A DNA stretch of 64,000 bases from Tethya wilhelma (Eukaryota > Porifera > Demospongiae > Tethyida > Tethyidae), in NCBI GenBank assembly GCA_964030475.1, contig CAXIPT010000002.1, positions 12,578,853-12,642,852 of the forward strand. The letters are read 5' to 3'. Positions 42,078 to 52,837 of this stretch are shown piece by piece (position 1 is the first letter of the stretch; each line of letters opens with the position of its first letter). Under the pieces are notes generated by a model. It was not told the origin of the DNA, made no database searches, and was given only the letters and a program-made list of their open reading frames with translations. Position numbers and translations under genes: made by a program.

Positions 42078-42862
42078 TGCAATGGCGTGAAGGGAAGAGC
42101 CTGGGACATAACACACTCACTGTACTTAACCTTTTTCTCTTTCTCTCTCTACACATAATCCAGACACTGGTTGAAGACTAGCATCTCTCTCCTGGTCATC
42201 ATGGGTATCACGTGGATCATAGGTGTCCTGGTCTTCCACGAAGCACTGCTCTTTGTGGGATACATCTTCACAATCATGGTCGCCTGCCAGGTAAGGCTTG
42301 CATCTTCAAAAATCACCCACCTTTAAGTTAAACTTTGACTGTACATCTTTTTCCTATAGGGACTACTGATATTCATTTTATTTGTGCCAGTCTCCAAACA
42401 GGTACAGTATTATACTATGTTCACATCATATTGGGACTGAGCATGCTCACCCCATGTGTATGTACTCTGAACGATAATATGTTACTGTTGTTTCAACTCT
42501 CACTTACGTGCTTGTGGTTTCTGTGTCCTTGTGCAGGTGAGAGAGAGCTACAAGAAGTGGTGGAGAGGCAAGGTGTCAGAGTCGGAGTTCCTCAGCAGAC
42601 ACTTCTCCTCCAGTGATGGCTCAAGAAGAAGTCTTGTAAGACCTTTCTTCTTGAATTCCTGCATCAATTAGACTGCTTCTATCATATACTCATTGCAGGG
42701 TCGGTTCAGCTCATTGAGAACATCGTCATTTAGACTGTCAAGATTTTCCATGAGAAGCAGTCGCTACGACCCAGGTAGCTAGAACACACTCACGTTAACA
42801 TCAACTATGATTGTACTCAGTAAACTTTAGCCATGAATGTGACAATTGTCAATGTGCACTAA

Positions 42863-42932
<70 letters not shown>

Positions 42933-43308
42933 GTCTACCACTGAGGAAGCAGTGAGGACCTGAGTGAGAGAGAGAGAGAGAGAGAGANNNNNNNNNNNNN
43001 NNNNNNNNNNNNNNNNNNNNNNNNNNNNNNNNNNNNNNNNNNNNNNNNNNNNNNNNNNNNNNNNNNNNNNNNNNNNNNNNNNNNNNNNNNNNNNNNNNNN
43101 NNNNNNNNNNNNNNNNNNNNNNNNNNNNNNNNNNNNNNNNNNNNNNNNNNNNNNNNNNNNNNNNNNNNNNNNNNNNNNNNNNNNNNNNNNNNNNNNNNNN
43201 NNNNNNNNNNNNNNNNNNNNNNNNNNNNNNNNNNNNNNNNNNNNNNNNNNNNNNNNNNNNNNNNNNNNNNNNNNNNNNNNNNNNNNNNNNNNNNNNNNNN
43301 NNNNNNNN

Positions 43309-43402
<94 letters not shown>

Positions 43403-44069
43403 GAAATGCAAATCTCCAAAGCTAATTCTGAAGGTACATCACCACCCTTATCACCTGGGGTGAAAGTTCAACTACAATCTTTCAGTCAGATAGATGAGTC
43501 AGTAGCAGATGCAGCCTCCACTTCTCCCAGAGCCACCTCCAATGGCAGGCCTCGTGTTCGCTTTGAGTCAGACATAGGAACAGAGAAGTCCAATGGTGTC
43601 TTATCATCAGTGTTTGACAGCACTGTGATGGAGGATGCCCTCTCCACTGACAAGAGAGATGAGGAGAGCTCACCAGTAGAGGGGACCAAGGCTAATGGAG
43701 TCGTACCAGCCAGTGTAGAAGGTGTGTGTATGACAATCAATGATTGGCAGAACAAACTTTTTATACAAAGCATTACTTCTATTAAAAATGAAAGTACCGT
43801 AATATTATGTTGCAGAACAGGTAAAGATTTTATTTCGTCTTCTATAGCCTTTTTACTCCTAAGACCTTAGGTCTGTATGTGTGTACCATGACTTATTGGG
43901 TTAGTCTCTCATTCTCCACACTGTTGTTGTGATAACTTCAGGTACAGATTCAAGAACAGAGTCACCGGCTAAAGCTTCAGAGCCAGAGAAAGAACAAACT
44001 GATAAGAGAGTGAATGGCTCTACGTATCATGCACTACCCACAGAGACCAGTAGTACCAGTGATGTCTAG
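26639..44069 (+). CDS. Adhesion GPCR with reelin-like, EGF, Calx-beta and GAIN domains
   Basis: About 35 exons, ~1541 residues; all exons I placed keep phase and sum to a multiple of three. A signal peptide ([17 protein letters not shown]) is followed by a region at 27494-28206 whose CEVPTAL and [10 protein letters not shown] blocks resemble reelin sub-repeats. Next come a Cys-rich exon (28266-28385), nine mostly calcium-binding EGF modules, each one exon of about 129 bp in phase 1-1 with the D(I/V)(D/N)EC signature (28477-31355), a possible 21-bp microexon (32056-32076), one Calx-beta domain over two exons (34832-34981, 35624-35842; [15 protein letters not shown]), GAIN exons (36351-40534) and a GPS with [13 protein letters not shown] (40619-40736; expected cleavage HL|T). 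Seven spans follow (40845-42401) and a Ser-rich cytosolic tail ends at TAG 44067-44069. An assembly gap lies in the intron 42775-43403. Confidence 0.9.
27209..27376. repeat. MITE-like element in aGPCR intron 1
   Basis: The left end (TGTATCGCATAGCGGGAAAGTTTCG) and the complement of the right end (CGCGACACTTTCCTGCTATACGATA) form inverted termini. The body is AT-rich with TTTCGC-like words. No coding potential. Confidence 0.6.
29928..30670. other. aGPCR intron between EGF modules 6 and 7
   Basis: A 743-bp intron, longer than its neighbours. It holds a CCGCGAAAATTTCCCC fragment near 30067 that resembles MITE ends elsewhere in the window. I see no exon in it. Confidence 0.5.
31356..34831. other. 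Large aGPCR intron region before the Calx-beta exons
   Basis: Contains a candidate 21-bp phase 1-1 microexon (32056-32076), a (CT)n tract (33228-33280), and a GC-richer repeat starting near 33930 (GCCTCGGCGCGTGCGTAGC) followed by GT repeats. Open frames at 32557-33023 on both strands overlap each other and look non-coding. Confidence 0.45.
38779..39425 (-). CDS. Antisense gene fragment nested in an aGPCR intron
   Basis: Three exons on the minus strand share one frame through proper GT-AG introns: 39191-39425 (235 bp, leaves phase 2), 39011-39126 (116 bp) and 38779/38814-38933. The first encodes an acidic, Pro-rich stretch ([17 protein letters not shown], then [16 protein letters not shown]), the second a compact strand-rich piece ([20 protein letters not shown]), the third [18 protein letters not shown]. 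It either stops at TGA 38779-38781 or splices at 38813 (GTCGGT) to an exon I could not find. No start exon was found. Introns of 64 and 77 bp and intact phase argue for a real gene; it lies wholly inside the aGPCR intron 37327-39780. I do not recognise the family. Confidence 0.55.
42988..43308. other. Assembly gap (321 N)
   Basis: Run of N within an aGPCR intron, bounded by (AG)n on the left and (TC)n on the right, with another (CT)n tract at 42868-42925. Flanking exons 42699-42774 and 43404-43721 both use phase 1, so no exon is required inside, although a multiple-of-three exon could be hidden. Confidence 0.98.
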
Positions 44070-44576
44070 ATGAAATGCAGCATTGACTTTAAGATTGATG
44101 CTTTTTTATTCCCACATACACACATGCTACTTTTTTACTTTCCCACATGCAGAAAATTTGATCATTATTTTGTCCATTTTTTGTACATGATTGTGGGATC
44201 TCTGTTTTTGTACTTATGTGTATTTATGTTTGATGTGTGATACTACTGTATGTGCTACATGATGCCGTGTTTGGCATTGCAAACTACATTGTCACGTGTT
44301 ATTGTTACTGTTGGTACGTAGTATTATTGTACTCACAATGTCATGCTTGTAGGTGAAATAATTTTTAAAAATTGTTTCAGAAACGTAATATTATTATGTA
44401 AAAATAACATGGTCTAGTTGTTGACCACAAATTGAAGATTAAAATTATTGTACGTATTATTAGCGTACAGCTTTAAAATACTTGACATAACATAAATTAT
44501 ATATAGGTTATAGTAATAAATATCACTCCTGCTTGGCTGCATGTACATTCACACTTAGACTGAGGTTGAGACTGCA
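44070..44576. other. Convergent 3' region of aGPCR and CARD-membrane gene
   Basis: Contains AATAAA on + at 44515-44520 (446 bp after the aGPCR stop) and its complement on - near 44105-44110 (serving the CARD gene). If both are used, the two 3' UTRs overlap almost completely. Confidence 0.5.
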
Positions 44577-46048
44577 TCATCTTTGATTTCTTCTCTCAAG
44601 CCAACAGAGACAAACGTGGACGCTCACTGACACACAAACACACACTACCGCAAGAAATAAAATTCCGATTCCAGCAAAAAATCCCACATCACTGACTTTA
44701 ACAAAGTCCGACATAGTCACTACAGGCATTTTCCAATAAACTTGTGATGCACACTGACCAGATGGGGTTCGAATGAGCAAACATTTCTCAGACTCAGAGA
44801 GGAAAAGCGAAGGATCGAAGGATTCTCGAAGGACCAGTGGTCTCTCCTTTGTTGTGATGGTCCCAGTGTTCTCACTATAGGTGTGGTTGTAAGTAGAGAA
44901 GTTGTAGTAGTACACGTCCATACTCCAGTGGAAGAGATTTAGATTACAAGGTCGCCTGCCGTAGTCGTCAGTGATTTGCTGGCATACGAGGAAATAGAAC
45001 GCATCACGATCGGCTTGTAAGGTGTGATTCAACTGGTATGTTTTGTTAGGGGCTATGTCAGTGAAATTGTGACATTGAGGCCAGACATCATGTGACCGGT
45101 TTGATGGGCAAGGTATAGGATTAGGGTCTTGACTTGCTTGTTGGTACTCTGCGAGATTATTGTACACCCAAAAACCAACTGAGGTGATCTTTGACTCAGG
45201 CTCAACATCAAAACTGAGGTTAATTTTAGATCGGTTAAGCAAATACAAAAACTCTTCTGAAAGTCCCGAAAAAAAGCTTTTGCTCACATTACGAGCAAGA
45301 CTTGAATTCAATTTTCCACACGGTACAACTACAGTCTGTAGAACACACGAGTAAGGATTTGAATAGTTGTGGCGAAGGGAAATGGATTGCGAGTGTTGAG
45401 GTAGCGGGAAGACCACGGTCTGGTTCTCGGCATTCCATATAGTGGCATCGTTGATGGTCTGGAGGTACCAGTGGGCAGTGGGACCGACAGCAGTGAGCGA
45501 CAGGAGGATGAGGGCTACGAAGGAGAGCACGTAGCACAAGGCAGCCTTGCAGCAGACACCACCTGGGATATCATAACAGTGAAAACAGTTTAAGGTAAGA
45601 GTATTGTGACAATTCCAAGAGAAGAGGTTGGTTTGAGTCAGGAGATGGTGCTAGCATGTGTATGGTGAGTGAGGTTAGTGATATCAGAGTGATTACCAGG
45701 TAGTTCAGGTGTGGAGTTTCAAGATCATTGTTAGTGAAAAACAGCTCAGAACAATAATACTAAAAATTTGTACGTAAGGTGCATGTGACACACATATTGC
45801 TCAGTTAATTCTTCACAATTGTTATTGTAACAGAGACCTAAGAATGACCCCACAAGAAAGAACTGGGCCTGTACGGGCTCAGCGCCGCTGGTAACACAAT
45901 GATATGAGATCAGCACACATAAGCTACCTTGTACGTACACACGGATTGTCTTCACATGCACTCTCTCTGCCCTTTCCAACACATAATATACGCACACACA
46001 CACACGCACACACCCACGCACCCCCACATACCCACATGCACACCCACA

Positions 46049-46084
<36 letters not shown>

Positions 46085-47283
46085 TGCACGCACGCACGCA
46101 CATGCACACACACACACACACACGCACGCGCACACACACAAACACACACACACACACACTTACTTTCTTGTGAAATAGGATGAAGCAACGGTCTCCTTTC
46201 TCCATCATTGCCACCAGCCACAGAGGGGGTAGTTAGTTCTTCACTGTTTTCTGAAATCATCACAATATTAATTTCAATTTCAATAATAAAATAACTACTA
46301 AATTATGAATCTGTAATCTTATCTGTGATAACACCCATACATGTCTCTTCTATATCCTTTACAACTATCACTCCAATGAATAGTGACCAACGGTATTTAT
46401 AGTCATGAATGCAGAAAGACAATACAAGAATAGGAACTATAACTTCATAAAGGGTGCTTCACCTTGTCCCAAATATAGGGTAGACCACTACAGCAATATG
46501 TATTGCAACTTACCCTGGCGCTCAATTGTATGCTCAGTGTTTTCAAGTAAATTTGCCAATCTCTCATGCTCGCAATGATCTTTAGCACCACGAAGGCTCT
46601 TTATTAGGTCATCAATGAAGTGCTGTCGATTGTTTAGTAGTGTAGTTAGCAATATATTCTTCTTTTCTAAGTCTGTCACACCAGAGAGCTGTAGCAACTC
46701 TCTGAGATACGGTGTAAGCAATCTATTAGTCTCCAAGTGTGGCTGCAGTGATTTCAAATCAATGAATTGAACGAGTTCAGCAAAATGTCTTTGTAAGATA
46801 GACTGACTACGAGTCTGAGGTGGTTTCGGGGTATCATCTGTATGGGAGAGACATGTATTTATATATGATATCTGAATAGTTCTTTGGTATACCATACATC
46901 ACATACAATCAAATACTGATAATTAGGTAGTCTAGTAGGCCTGCCTTTATAAACAATATGGACTATAATTTTAAAATAAGGCACACCCCCATGGATCTGA
47001 CAATTCGATCATGATTGCTAATGTTTATTAATCAAACCTTCAATATCCTGAAACTATTCCCAACATCAAGCATCTAAATAACTACTATACCCAATAGGTT
47101 AATTAAGTATAGATGTGGAATTAATTATTCAGCTGTTCTTGTGGGGTGTGGCAAAGTTCAACAGGCTGTCAGCCTGGTTTTCGTTTCATTATGTTGCATA
47201 TGGTCATAGGTATAACCGTATTGATCACGATCTATTTATAGAATAATTCTATTTAGTAATAAATTACCTCTGTTTGTTGCCAT
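44577..47283 (-). CDS. CARD-containing two-pass membrane protein
   Basis: Four exons in phase: 47268-47283 (MATNR), 46514-46837, 46164-46250 and 44577-45562; 470 residues. Residues about 20-110 form an all-helical CARD-like death-fold domain ([19 protein letters not shown], then [41 protein letters not shown]). A short acidic linker follows ([10 protein letters not shown]). A first span ([19 protein letters not shown]) leads to a ~230-residue loop with about ten N-glycosylation sites and several Cys, then a second span ([20 protein letters not shown]) and a short basic tail. This predicts a cytosolic CARD, a lumenal or extracellular sensor-like loop and a cytosolic C-terminus. CARDs recruit caspases or adaptors by homotypic contacts. 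I know no characterised protein with this exact layout. It diverges from the small gene at 47508. Confidence 0.8.
45990..46160. repeat. (CA)n-rich microsatellite next to CARD gene exon 3
   Basis: Long, imperfect CA/CG/CCCA tract directly downstream of the exon 3 donor (46159-46163). Open frames of poly-His/Thr or Cys/Val across it are artefacts. Confidence 0.9.
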
Positions 47284-47434
47284 GCTCAAAGTATATGGAG
47301 TACCAAGAATTGATAATGAAAGCCGACCAGTCGACCTTGCTCGGATATCGCCGCATATGTCTTGGGTCTCATGTCTCGTGACATGTATGCACTGCGCATG
47401 TGCAGACTCGGCGGCGATGCTGCGCTAAGCTATC

Positions 47435-47442
47435 TATATAAA
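47435..47442 (+). promoter_or_regulatory. TATA box of the small gene at 47508
   Basis: TATATAAA, 73 bp before the ATG. It lies in the 224-bp divergent spacer between this gene and the CARD-membrane gene, so the two may share control elements. Confidence 0.55.
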
Positions 47443-47507
47443 CACAAGCAAGCCACTACAGTTGTGTCTAGAAGTATTGACCCTAATTTCAGGTAATATT
47501 TCGCAAA

Positions 47508-48201
47508 ATGTTCAGTGTGAAAAGCAAACCAACCCCCACTCAGTCCACGACTCCATCACAACCAGATGCAACAACTGAGCCACCTGAGCACCAAGCCTGT
47601 GATCGATTTCTGATCAGAATTCACACTCCAAGACCAAATGTATTGGACTTCAATGCACTTTGGAAGCTACTGAACAAAGATACAGATGTGAGTATCACTG
47701 GTACTCATTGCATAATGTGTGACCCATACAATGATATTATGTGTCCTCCTCACATATATATTATGCACTCGTAGCCCGAGAGCTTCAAGTATAACCAGAT
47801 TCAACTCTTTCTGGTGGGAGAGAATAGGAGAGCTGACTTTCTTGATTATGCTTACAACAATGGCAGTGATGCAGATACATCGGAATCTATTTTGATGGAA
47901 ATTTTTATCCCTATTGAGTGTTGTCCACCTAACGCACCCACCACAAATCTGATAGACTTTGCTAAAAAGAAAGTCATGATGTGCATGACCCCATGTCCAT
48001 CAAGAGAGTAAGCCATGGTCACATTAACAGCTAGCTATAATTGGTAGTTATAGTTATAGTGATGTATGAATGTACTATCATAATAATATGTATACTGAGT
48101 GATTTTCTCTAACACTGATTATATCTAGGCTGATAACAACAGTACAGTCGGTCTATCAACTTGAGACTCCCTTATCCCCAGTCTCAGACAAACAATCTTA
48201 G
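47508..48201 (+). CDS. Small unknown protein, divergent partner of CARD gene
   Basis: Three exons join in phase: 47508-47687, 47775-48007 and 48129-48201, giving about 161 residues and ending at TAG 48199-48201. If the second intron is retained, translation would stop at the TAA overlapping the donor (48008-48010). The N-terminus is Thr/Pro/Gln-rich and disordered. The rest looks globular (FLIRIHTPRPNVLDFNAL, SFKYNQIQLFLVGENRRADF, LMEIFIPIECCPPNAP). No signal peptide or membrane span is seen. I recognise no family. A TATA box and clean splice sites support a real gene. Confidence 0.65.
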
Positions 48202-48518
48202 AGAGATAATTATTATAATCTGATCCATGTATAAACAAACAATATTTCTAGTGAATTTTAGAATTGTACATTAGTACTGGAAATATGAGAATCGTGTACT
48301 CTTGCTTGGTATACATATAGGAGCATGAAAGTTAATGAAACTGACTATATAGAAATCTCTTGATCTGTTCCTGTATATCGAATCATCGATTGCACAATGG
48401 TGATGTGTGTGCGTTAAAGTTAAAGAAAACTAGAAATCTCTTCCAACAACTTGATCTGTTCCTGTATATTGATAGCACAATATGTGTATGCAAAAAATTA
48501 ATTGCACGTAACATCTTA
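48202..48518. other. Convergent spacer
   Basis: AT-rich. Contains a partial tandem duplication: GAAATCTCTT...TTGATCTGTTCCTGTATAT at about 48352-48380 recurs at about 48433-48470. No gene is supported. Confidence 0.5.
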
Positions 48519-50626
48519 TTATTGGGCCCGCACCTTTCCTTCCTCTGTAACTGACAGCAGGCTCCTCTTCTCCTGGAGTGCCTCCCTCAGTCCTGACTCA
48601 ACCCTCCTCACAGCCTCTCGGTGATGAGTGAGGAGAGTGCTCAGAGTGGAGAGCATGTGCTCCAGTAGCTCCACATCTTGACAAGTCTTGAGAGCAGCAG
48701 TGAGCTCAGCAACCAAGAGGGGTAGAGATGAGTCTAATGAACCTAACGAATGTGCATGAATACAAGGATTGAAGTACATGAGAGCATGTGATAATGATTG
48801 TGAGAAAAAAACGTTACTACCAGCTGATCCATGAGAAGTCTTAGTTTAGTGTTTGTAGTACCATAATAAAAATTATTAATAAGTTGTTCACTTTTAATAC
48901 TACCATAATAAATACTTCACTATTAAGTGCATATTATGAACAGGTCGACCATTAGTTTTCTTGTATAATATACCTTGTGCTCTAACACCAGTTGCTGGAG
49001 AGTAGAAACTCATGAACATAAACAGAGACTTTATCACACACTTTCGGACACTGAAGCTAATGCACTGGAGCAACACGGCAAAACCATCGTGCTTTAGCAG
49101 CTCCAAAAGACCAGGTTCGAAGTCACGACTTAAACCTGGACATCACAATGGATAATTATTATAAATGTATATACCTAGTGGTGTACACGTGCATCACATT
49201 GATATGCATTTTACTACACTCTAAGACAATGGGCACACTCAACTGTGTGCATAGTTCTAGGGAAAAGTATTTGAGATTAAGTTTCAAGATGGAGTTAATC
49301 ACTAAGACTCACAAGACAATGCATAAAGAGCTTTTGTTCTTAGCTCATCATCCAATTTGGTATCCTTCACAATATCAAGCAATCTTGGAATCGATGGTAG
49401 AAATGCTTCTTGACACTTGGGGTTGTTTTGAGTGGCAGTGGCTATCAACTCACAAGACAGTCTTACAATATCACTAGAAAATTTATAGAAGGGTACAATG
49501 TCCAGTAATACATATTAAAATATCTAATACAAGCTATGTTGAAACAACACTAGCTGACTGACTTGTTTGAGTCTTGGAGGCACTGAGCAATAACTGGGAC
49601 TCCTCCAAGTGGAATTAAATCTATGAGCATGTACATGTATGTCATGCATAATTATACACACTCTACAGTGTAACTCTCCACATAGCTCACCATTAGCGTG
49701 GTCCAAGTCTTCAACAAAGTATTGAACTTCCTCGAAAGCTCCTTTGATTGCCTCCAGTTCCTGTTCACCTAAATCATCTGCAGTGGCTGCTGCAGCATCC
49801 TGAGGCTGAGGCCCTCTGTTGGTGTGAGCCTATAAAATGACTGATATATAGTTAAAGATACAATAGTTGTGTGTGTGTGTGTGCATCAAGATATATGAGA
49901 AAAGGGTACCTTCAATACAGTCAGTGCAGCTTTTAGAAGATCTGTTTCAGTTGGCTGGCTTGATATAGCTTGTAGTGCCTCCTTCAGCCACTCTTGCCGC
50001 TAACGCATATGATAATAGGTGAGCATGACAGATCTCAAGCCAACATGTGAGCATAAACAGTGCCATATAAAGTAAAGTTATAACTTGTACTGTGGATGCA
50101 TGGTATGCACATGTGTGACAAGGGGTGGTCACGACCATACCCGCTGTACTAACACCCGCGACCGAGATCAAGATGCGATCAAGGGGTCAAAGCAACAAAA
50201 ATTGGCCCCATCAAGGGTCAAGAAAACTCAACTGCTTGCTTTCGATCAACGGTCAAAGGTCATTAGCTGCAAATTGCACGTTTTAGTGGGTCAAAGTTCA
50301 AATTTATCACGATCAAGGCCTTCCAAAGCAGTGAAATCAAGGGTCAAGGCCTAAAAATTGGACGGATCAAATTTTGATCCCGGTCGCGGGTGTTAGTACA
50401 GCGGGTATGGTCGTGACCACCCCTTGTGTGATGATGATTGACCTTTACAAGTCATGCGCATGCATTATCAGTGACCATACAGCCTATGTTGTTAGATCGA
50501 TGTATTCACCTGAGGATCCATGCTGGAAGCTTGTGCTGTTCCATCTCCTGTTTGCTGCTCTAGGGACCATTTCAAAATGCCTTTCAGTCTCTGCTCCATT
50601 GTTTGGTAGTGGTCGTCACTGATCAT
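48519..50626 (-). CDS. HSPBP1: Hsp70-binding protein 1 (Fes1/HSPBP1-type exchange factor)
   Basis: Seven exons. HSPBP1 binds the ATPase domain of cytosolic Hsp70 and promotes nucleotide exchange. Exon 1 (about 50511-50626) has LKGILKWSLEQQTGD; the start could be 50626 or the in-frame Met at 50599. Then RQEWLKEALQAISSQ (49909-50000), an acidic/Ala linker and VQYFVEDLDHAN (49690-49830), and armadillo-type helices: DLIPLGGVPVIAQCLQDSN (about 49558-49616), LSCELIATATQNNPKCQEAF (about 49311-49470) and LLELLKHDGFAVLLQCISFS (about 48973-49135). The last exon (48519-48742) gives VAELTAALKTCQDVELLEHM and ends TAA 48519-48521. The match to the ELLKHDGFAVL block and overall order of human HSPBP1 is clear. 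Intron 1 carries the foldback element at 50119-50426. Confidence 0.88.
50119..50426. mobile_element. 308-bp foldback element with TGTGA target duplication
   Basis: Termini are about 50-bp inverted repeats beginning CAAGGGGTGGTCACGACCAT and reaching the ACACCCGCGACCG block. The direct repeat TGTGA flanks it on both sides (50114-50118 and 50427-50431), as expected for a 5-bp target-site duplication. The interior is made of degenerate GATCAAGG / GGTCAAAG words. It lies in HSPBP1 intron 1. Near-identical termini suggest recent insertion. No transposase is encoded. Confidence 0.85.
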
Positions 50627-50891
50627 TGCACAAAGCGCGGAAATAAAATTATTATGCGCAAAAGTACTTTTGAATCCAGTTGATGATTTTAGTATCAATG
50701 AATACTGTAAACAGTATACAGCCTTCAAGCACAAAACAAACATACCATAATATTATGTGTAAGCTAAACAAAGCAATCACAACTTTTTGTAATCAAAGCA
50801 CACAATGTTGGTATCTAAAAGACAGCACTATTAGATAGTACAGCTACTAAATAAGTATAGTTAGCAAATCTTGTGGTGAATCTCTTCTCCT

Positions 50892-51914
50892 CTAGTTCTT
50901 CCTCTTCTTCTCCTAATGGAACACACAAATTTAATAATGTGCGAACTTTACAAACACCTAAATCGTTGAACGAATAAATGGCATAAAAAAAAACTATGGA
51001 TACACTTTTCCTCAATTTCAATTTTACTCTCATGGTGCCTTGTTCCCAGTCCTTGTTTCCCAGTGTTAAACCACACAGGGAAGGCGTGAGTATCAGGCTA
51101 TTCTTATGGATTATGGCTAAGAAAGGGGATTCATAACACACTATGTAAGAATATAATTATTTCAAATGACACATAAGCTACGTGTGTACCTTGGAAGCAA
51201 GGATGATGAGAAGACGTCGGAAGATGTTGACAAAGTCCAGGAAGAGGTCAATGGACTGCCAGATGAAGTCCTTGTTACCAGAGTTGAACTTCTCAACAAT
51301 AAGTTGAGTGTCAAAGAGAATGAACCCACAGAAGATGAGTAGACCAAAGTACAACTGAAACTGTAACACAGTGCGATACATGAATGTAAGTAGGTATCAT
51401 TGTGCATTAAAATGTAAGTGACCATACCTGCCCAATGAGGGACGATCGCATGAAGATGTTGGCAAAGAGCATCAGACAGAGCATGCTCAGACCAGACATG
51501 AGCACTCCTGGAAAATGAAAATACAGTTAGCGTCACAACAGTAGCACAGTGAAAAGCTAGACACTATATTACTGCTATCAATGCTAGGTTGATTGCACTA
51601 GTGAATGGGTCATGGTAGAGAGTGAGTTGGAAGATCATTTTCAAAAGGTATACTAGTAGCTAAGGGTAGCTGATTGTTTCTAAATTGCCTGGGTCTGTAT
51701 AATGTGTTAAGGAGGGAGGCTTGCTATGCTTGGTCCCCCCTATTCCTACTCCTATGGTAGAAGAATTCACAAATGACAATCAATAGTGTGTTACCTCCTA
51801 AATACAGGAAACTCCTCCTCTCACTGTAGAGAGCAGCTAGAGTGAAGCACACAAAGATGACACACGTCCCAAGAAAGGCTGTTGGAATGATACTGAGAGA
51901 AAGAGAGAGAGAGA

Positions 51915-51968
<54 letters not shown>

Positions 51969-52427
51969 TAATCTCACTATAGTTCAATCAAGGGGGAGAA
52001 AATATCAATTCTTCACTGCCTACCTTGGGTCAATGTCAATGACCATATCAAGCAGAGGACCAAGACCAAAGCCTATGAATGTGAGACAAACACGACTTTC
52101 ACAATGTACATACAAAGGATCAGCATTGGAGGTGATGTATTTACACATTCATTCCATGTAGACATAGAATCCATACCATGCATTTGTACTATGCACTATG
52201 CACATTACATCCATACTAGCTGATACACGACATTGTATAACCACTGTAGCTATCAATGAGACGCTACATTAGATATTTGATAGGCACTTATCATGAAACA
52301 TTCTTACTACACTGAGAACAGGCAGGGTGAATTGGTGAAAGGTCTCACCTGTGCACAGTCCAAATCCACACAGCATTCCTATAGGGGAGGAGGTAGGAAA
52401 GACAGCGGCAATAACAGTGACTCTGAC

Positions 52428-52486
<59 letters not shown>

Positions 52487-52789
52487 GTTCGTGGTAGACA
52501 GAGTGTTTAAAACAAAACAAAGACACTGCACACTGTTGTCAGCCACTTGTCTATAGCAGGAACATATGAGTGTTCTTTGCAATACTCATAAGCTCCTGTC
52601 AGTAGCAACTGCCAATAAGTGTGGTTCAATACAGGTCAAACGGGCCTCCCAAGATAGATAGTATACTACTCTCACTAAAACTACATACCCAATCTCTTTG
52701 GCACATTCTCTGGAGTGTGAGGAGTGAAGGCCAATCCCAGGAGGAGGAGGAATGAACCAATGACAGCCAGCAGGGAGACCTAGGTAGGG

Positions 52790-52837
<48 letters not shown>

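Noticed and set aside
42859..43425. Open frames of repeated Arg-Glu or Ser-Leu spanning the N gap on both strands
   Set aside because: They are translations of (AG)n/(CT)n microsatellites through unknown bases.
45746..46263. Several long frames of His/Thr or Cys/Val repeats on both strands
   Set aside because: They read through a (CA)n tract; only the 46164-46250 exon of the CARD gene is supported there.
51162..51536. 124-codon minus frame over two TMBIM6 exons
   Set aside because: It is a shifted frame of the real exons at 51190-51360 and 51428-51508.
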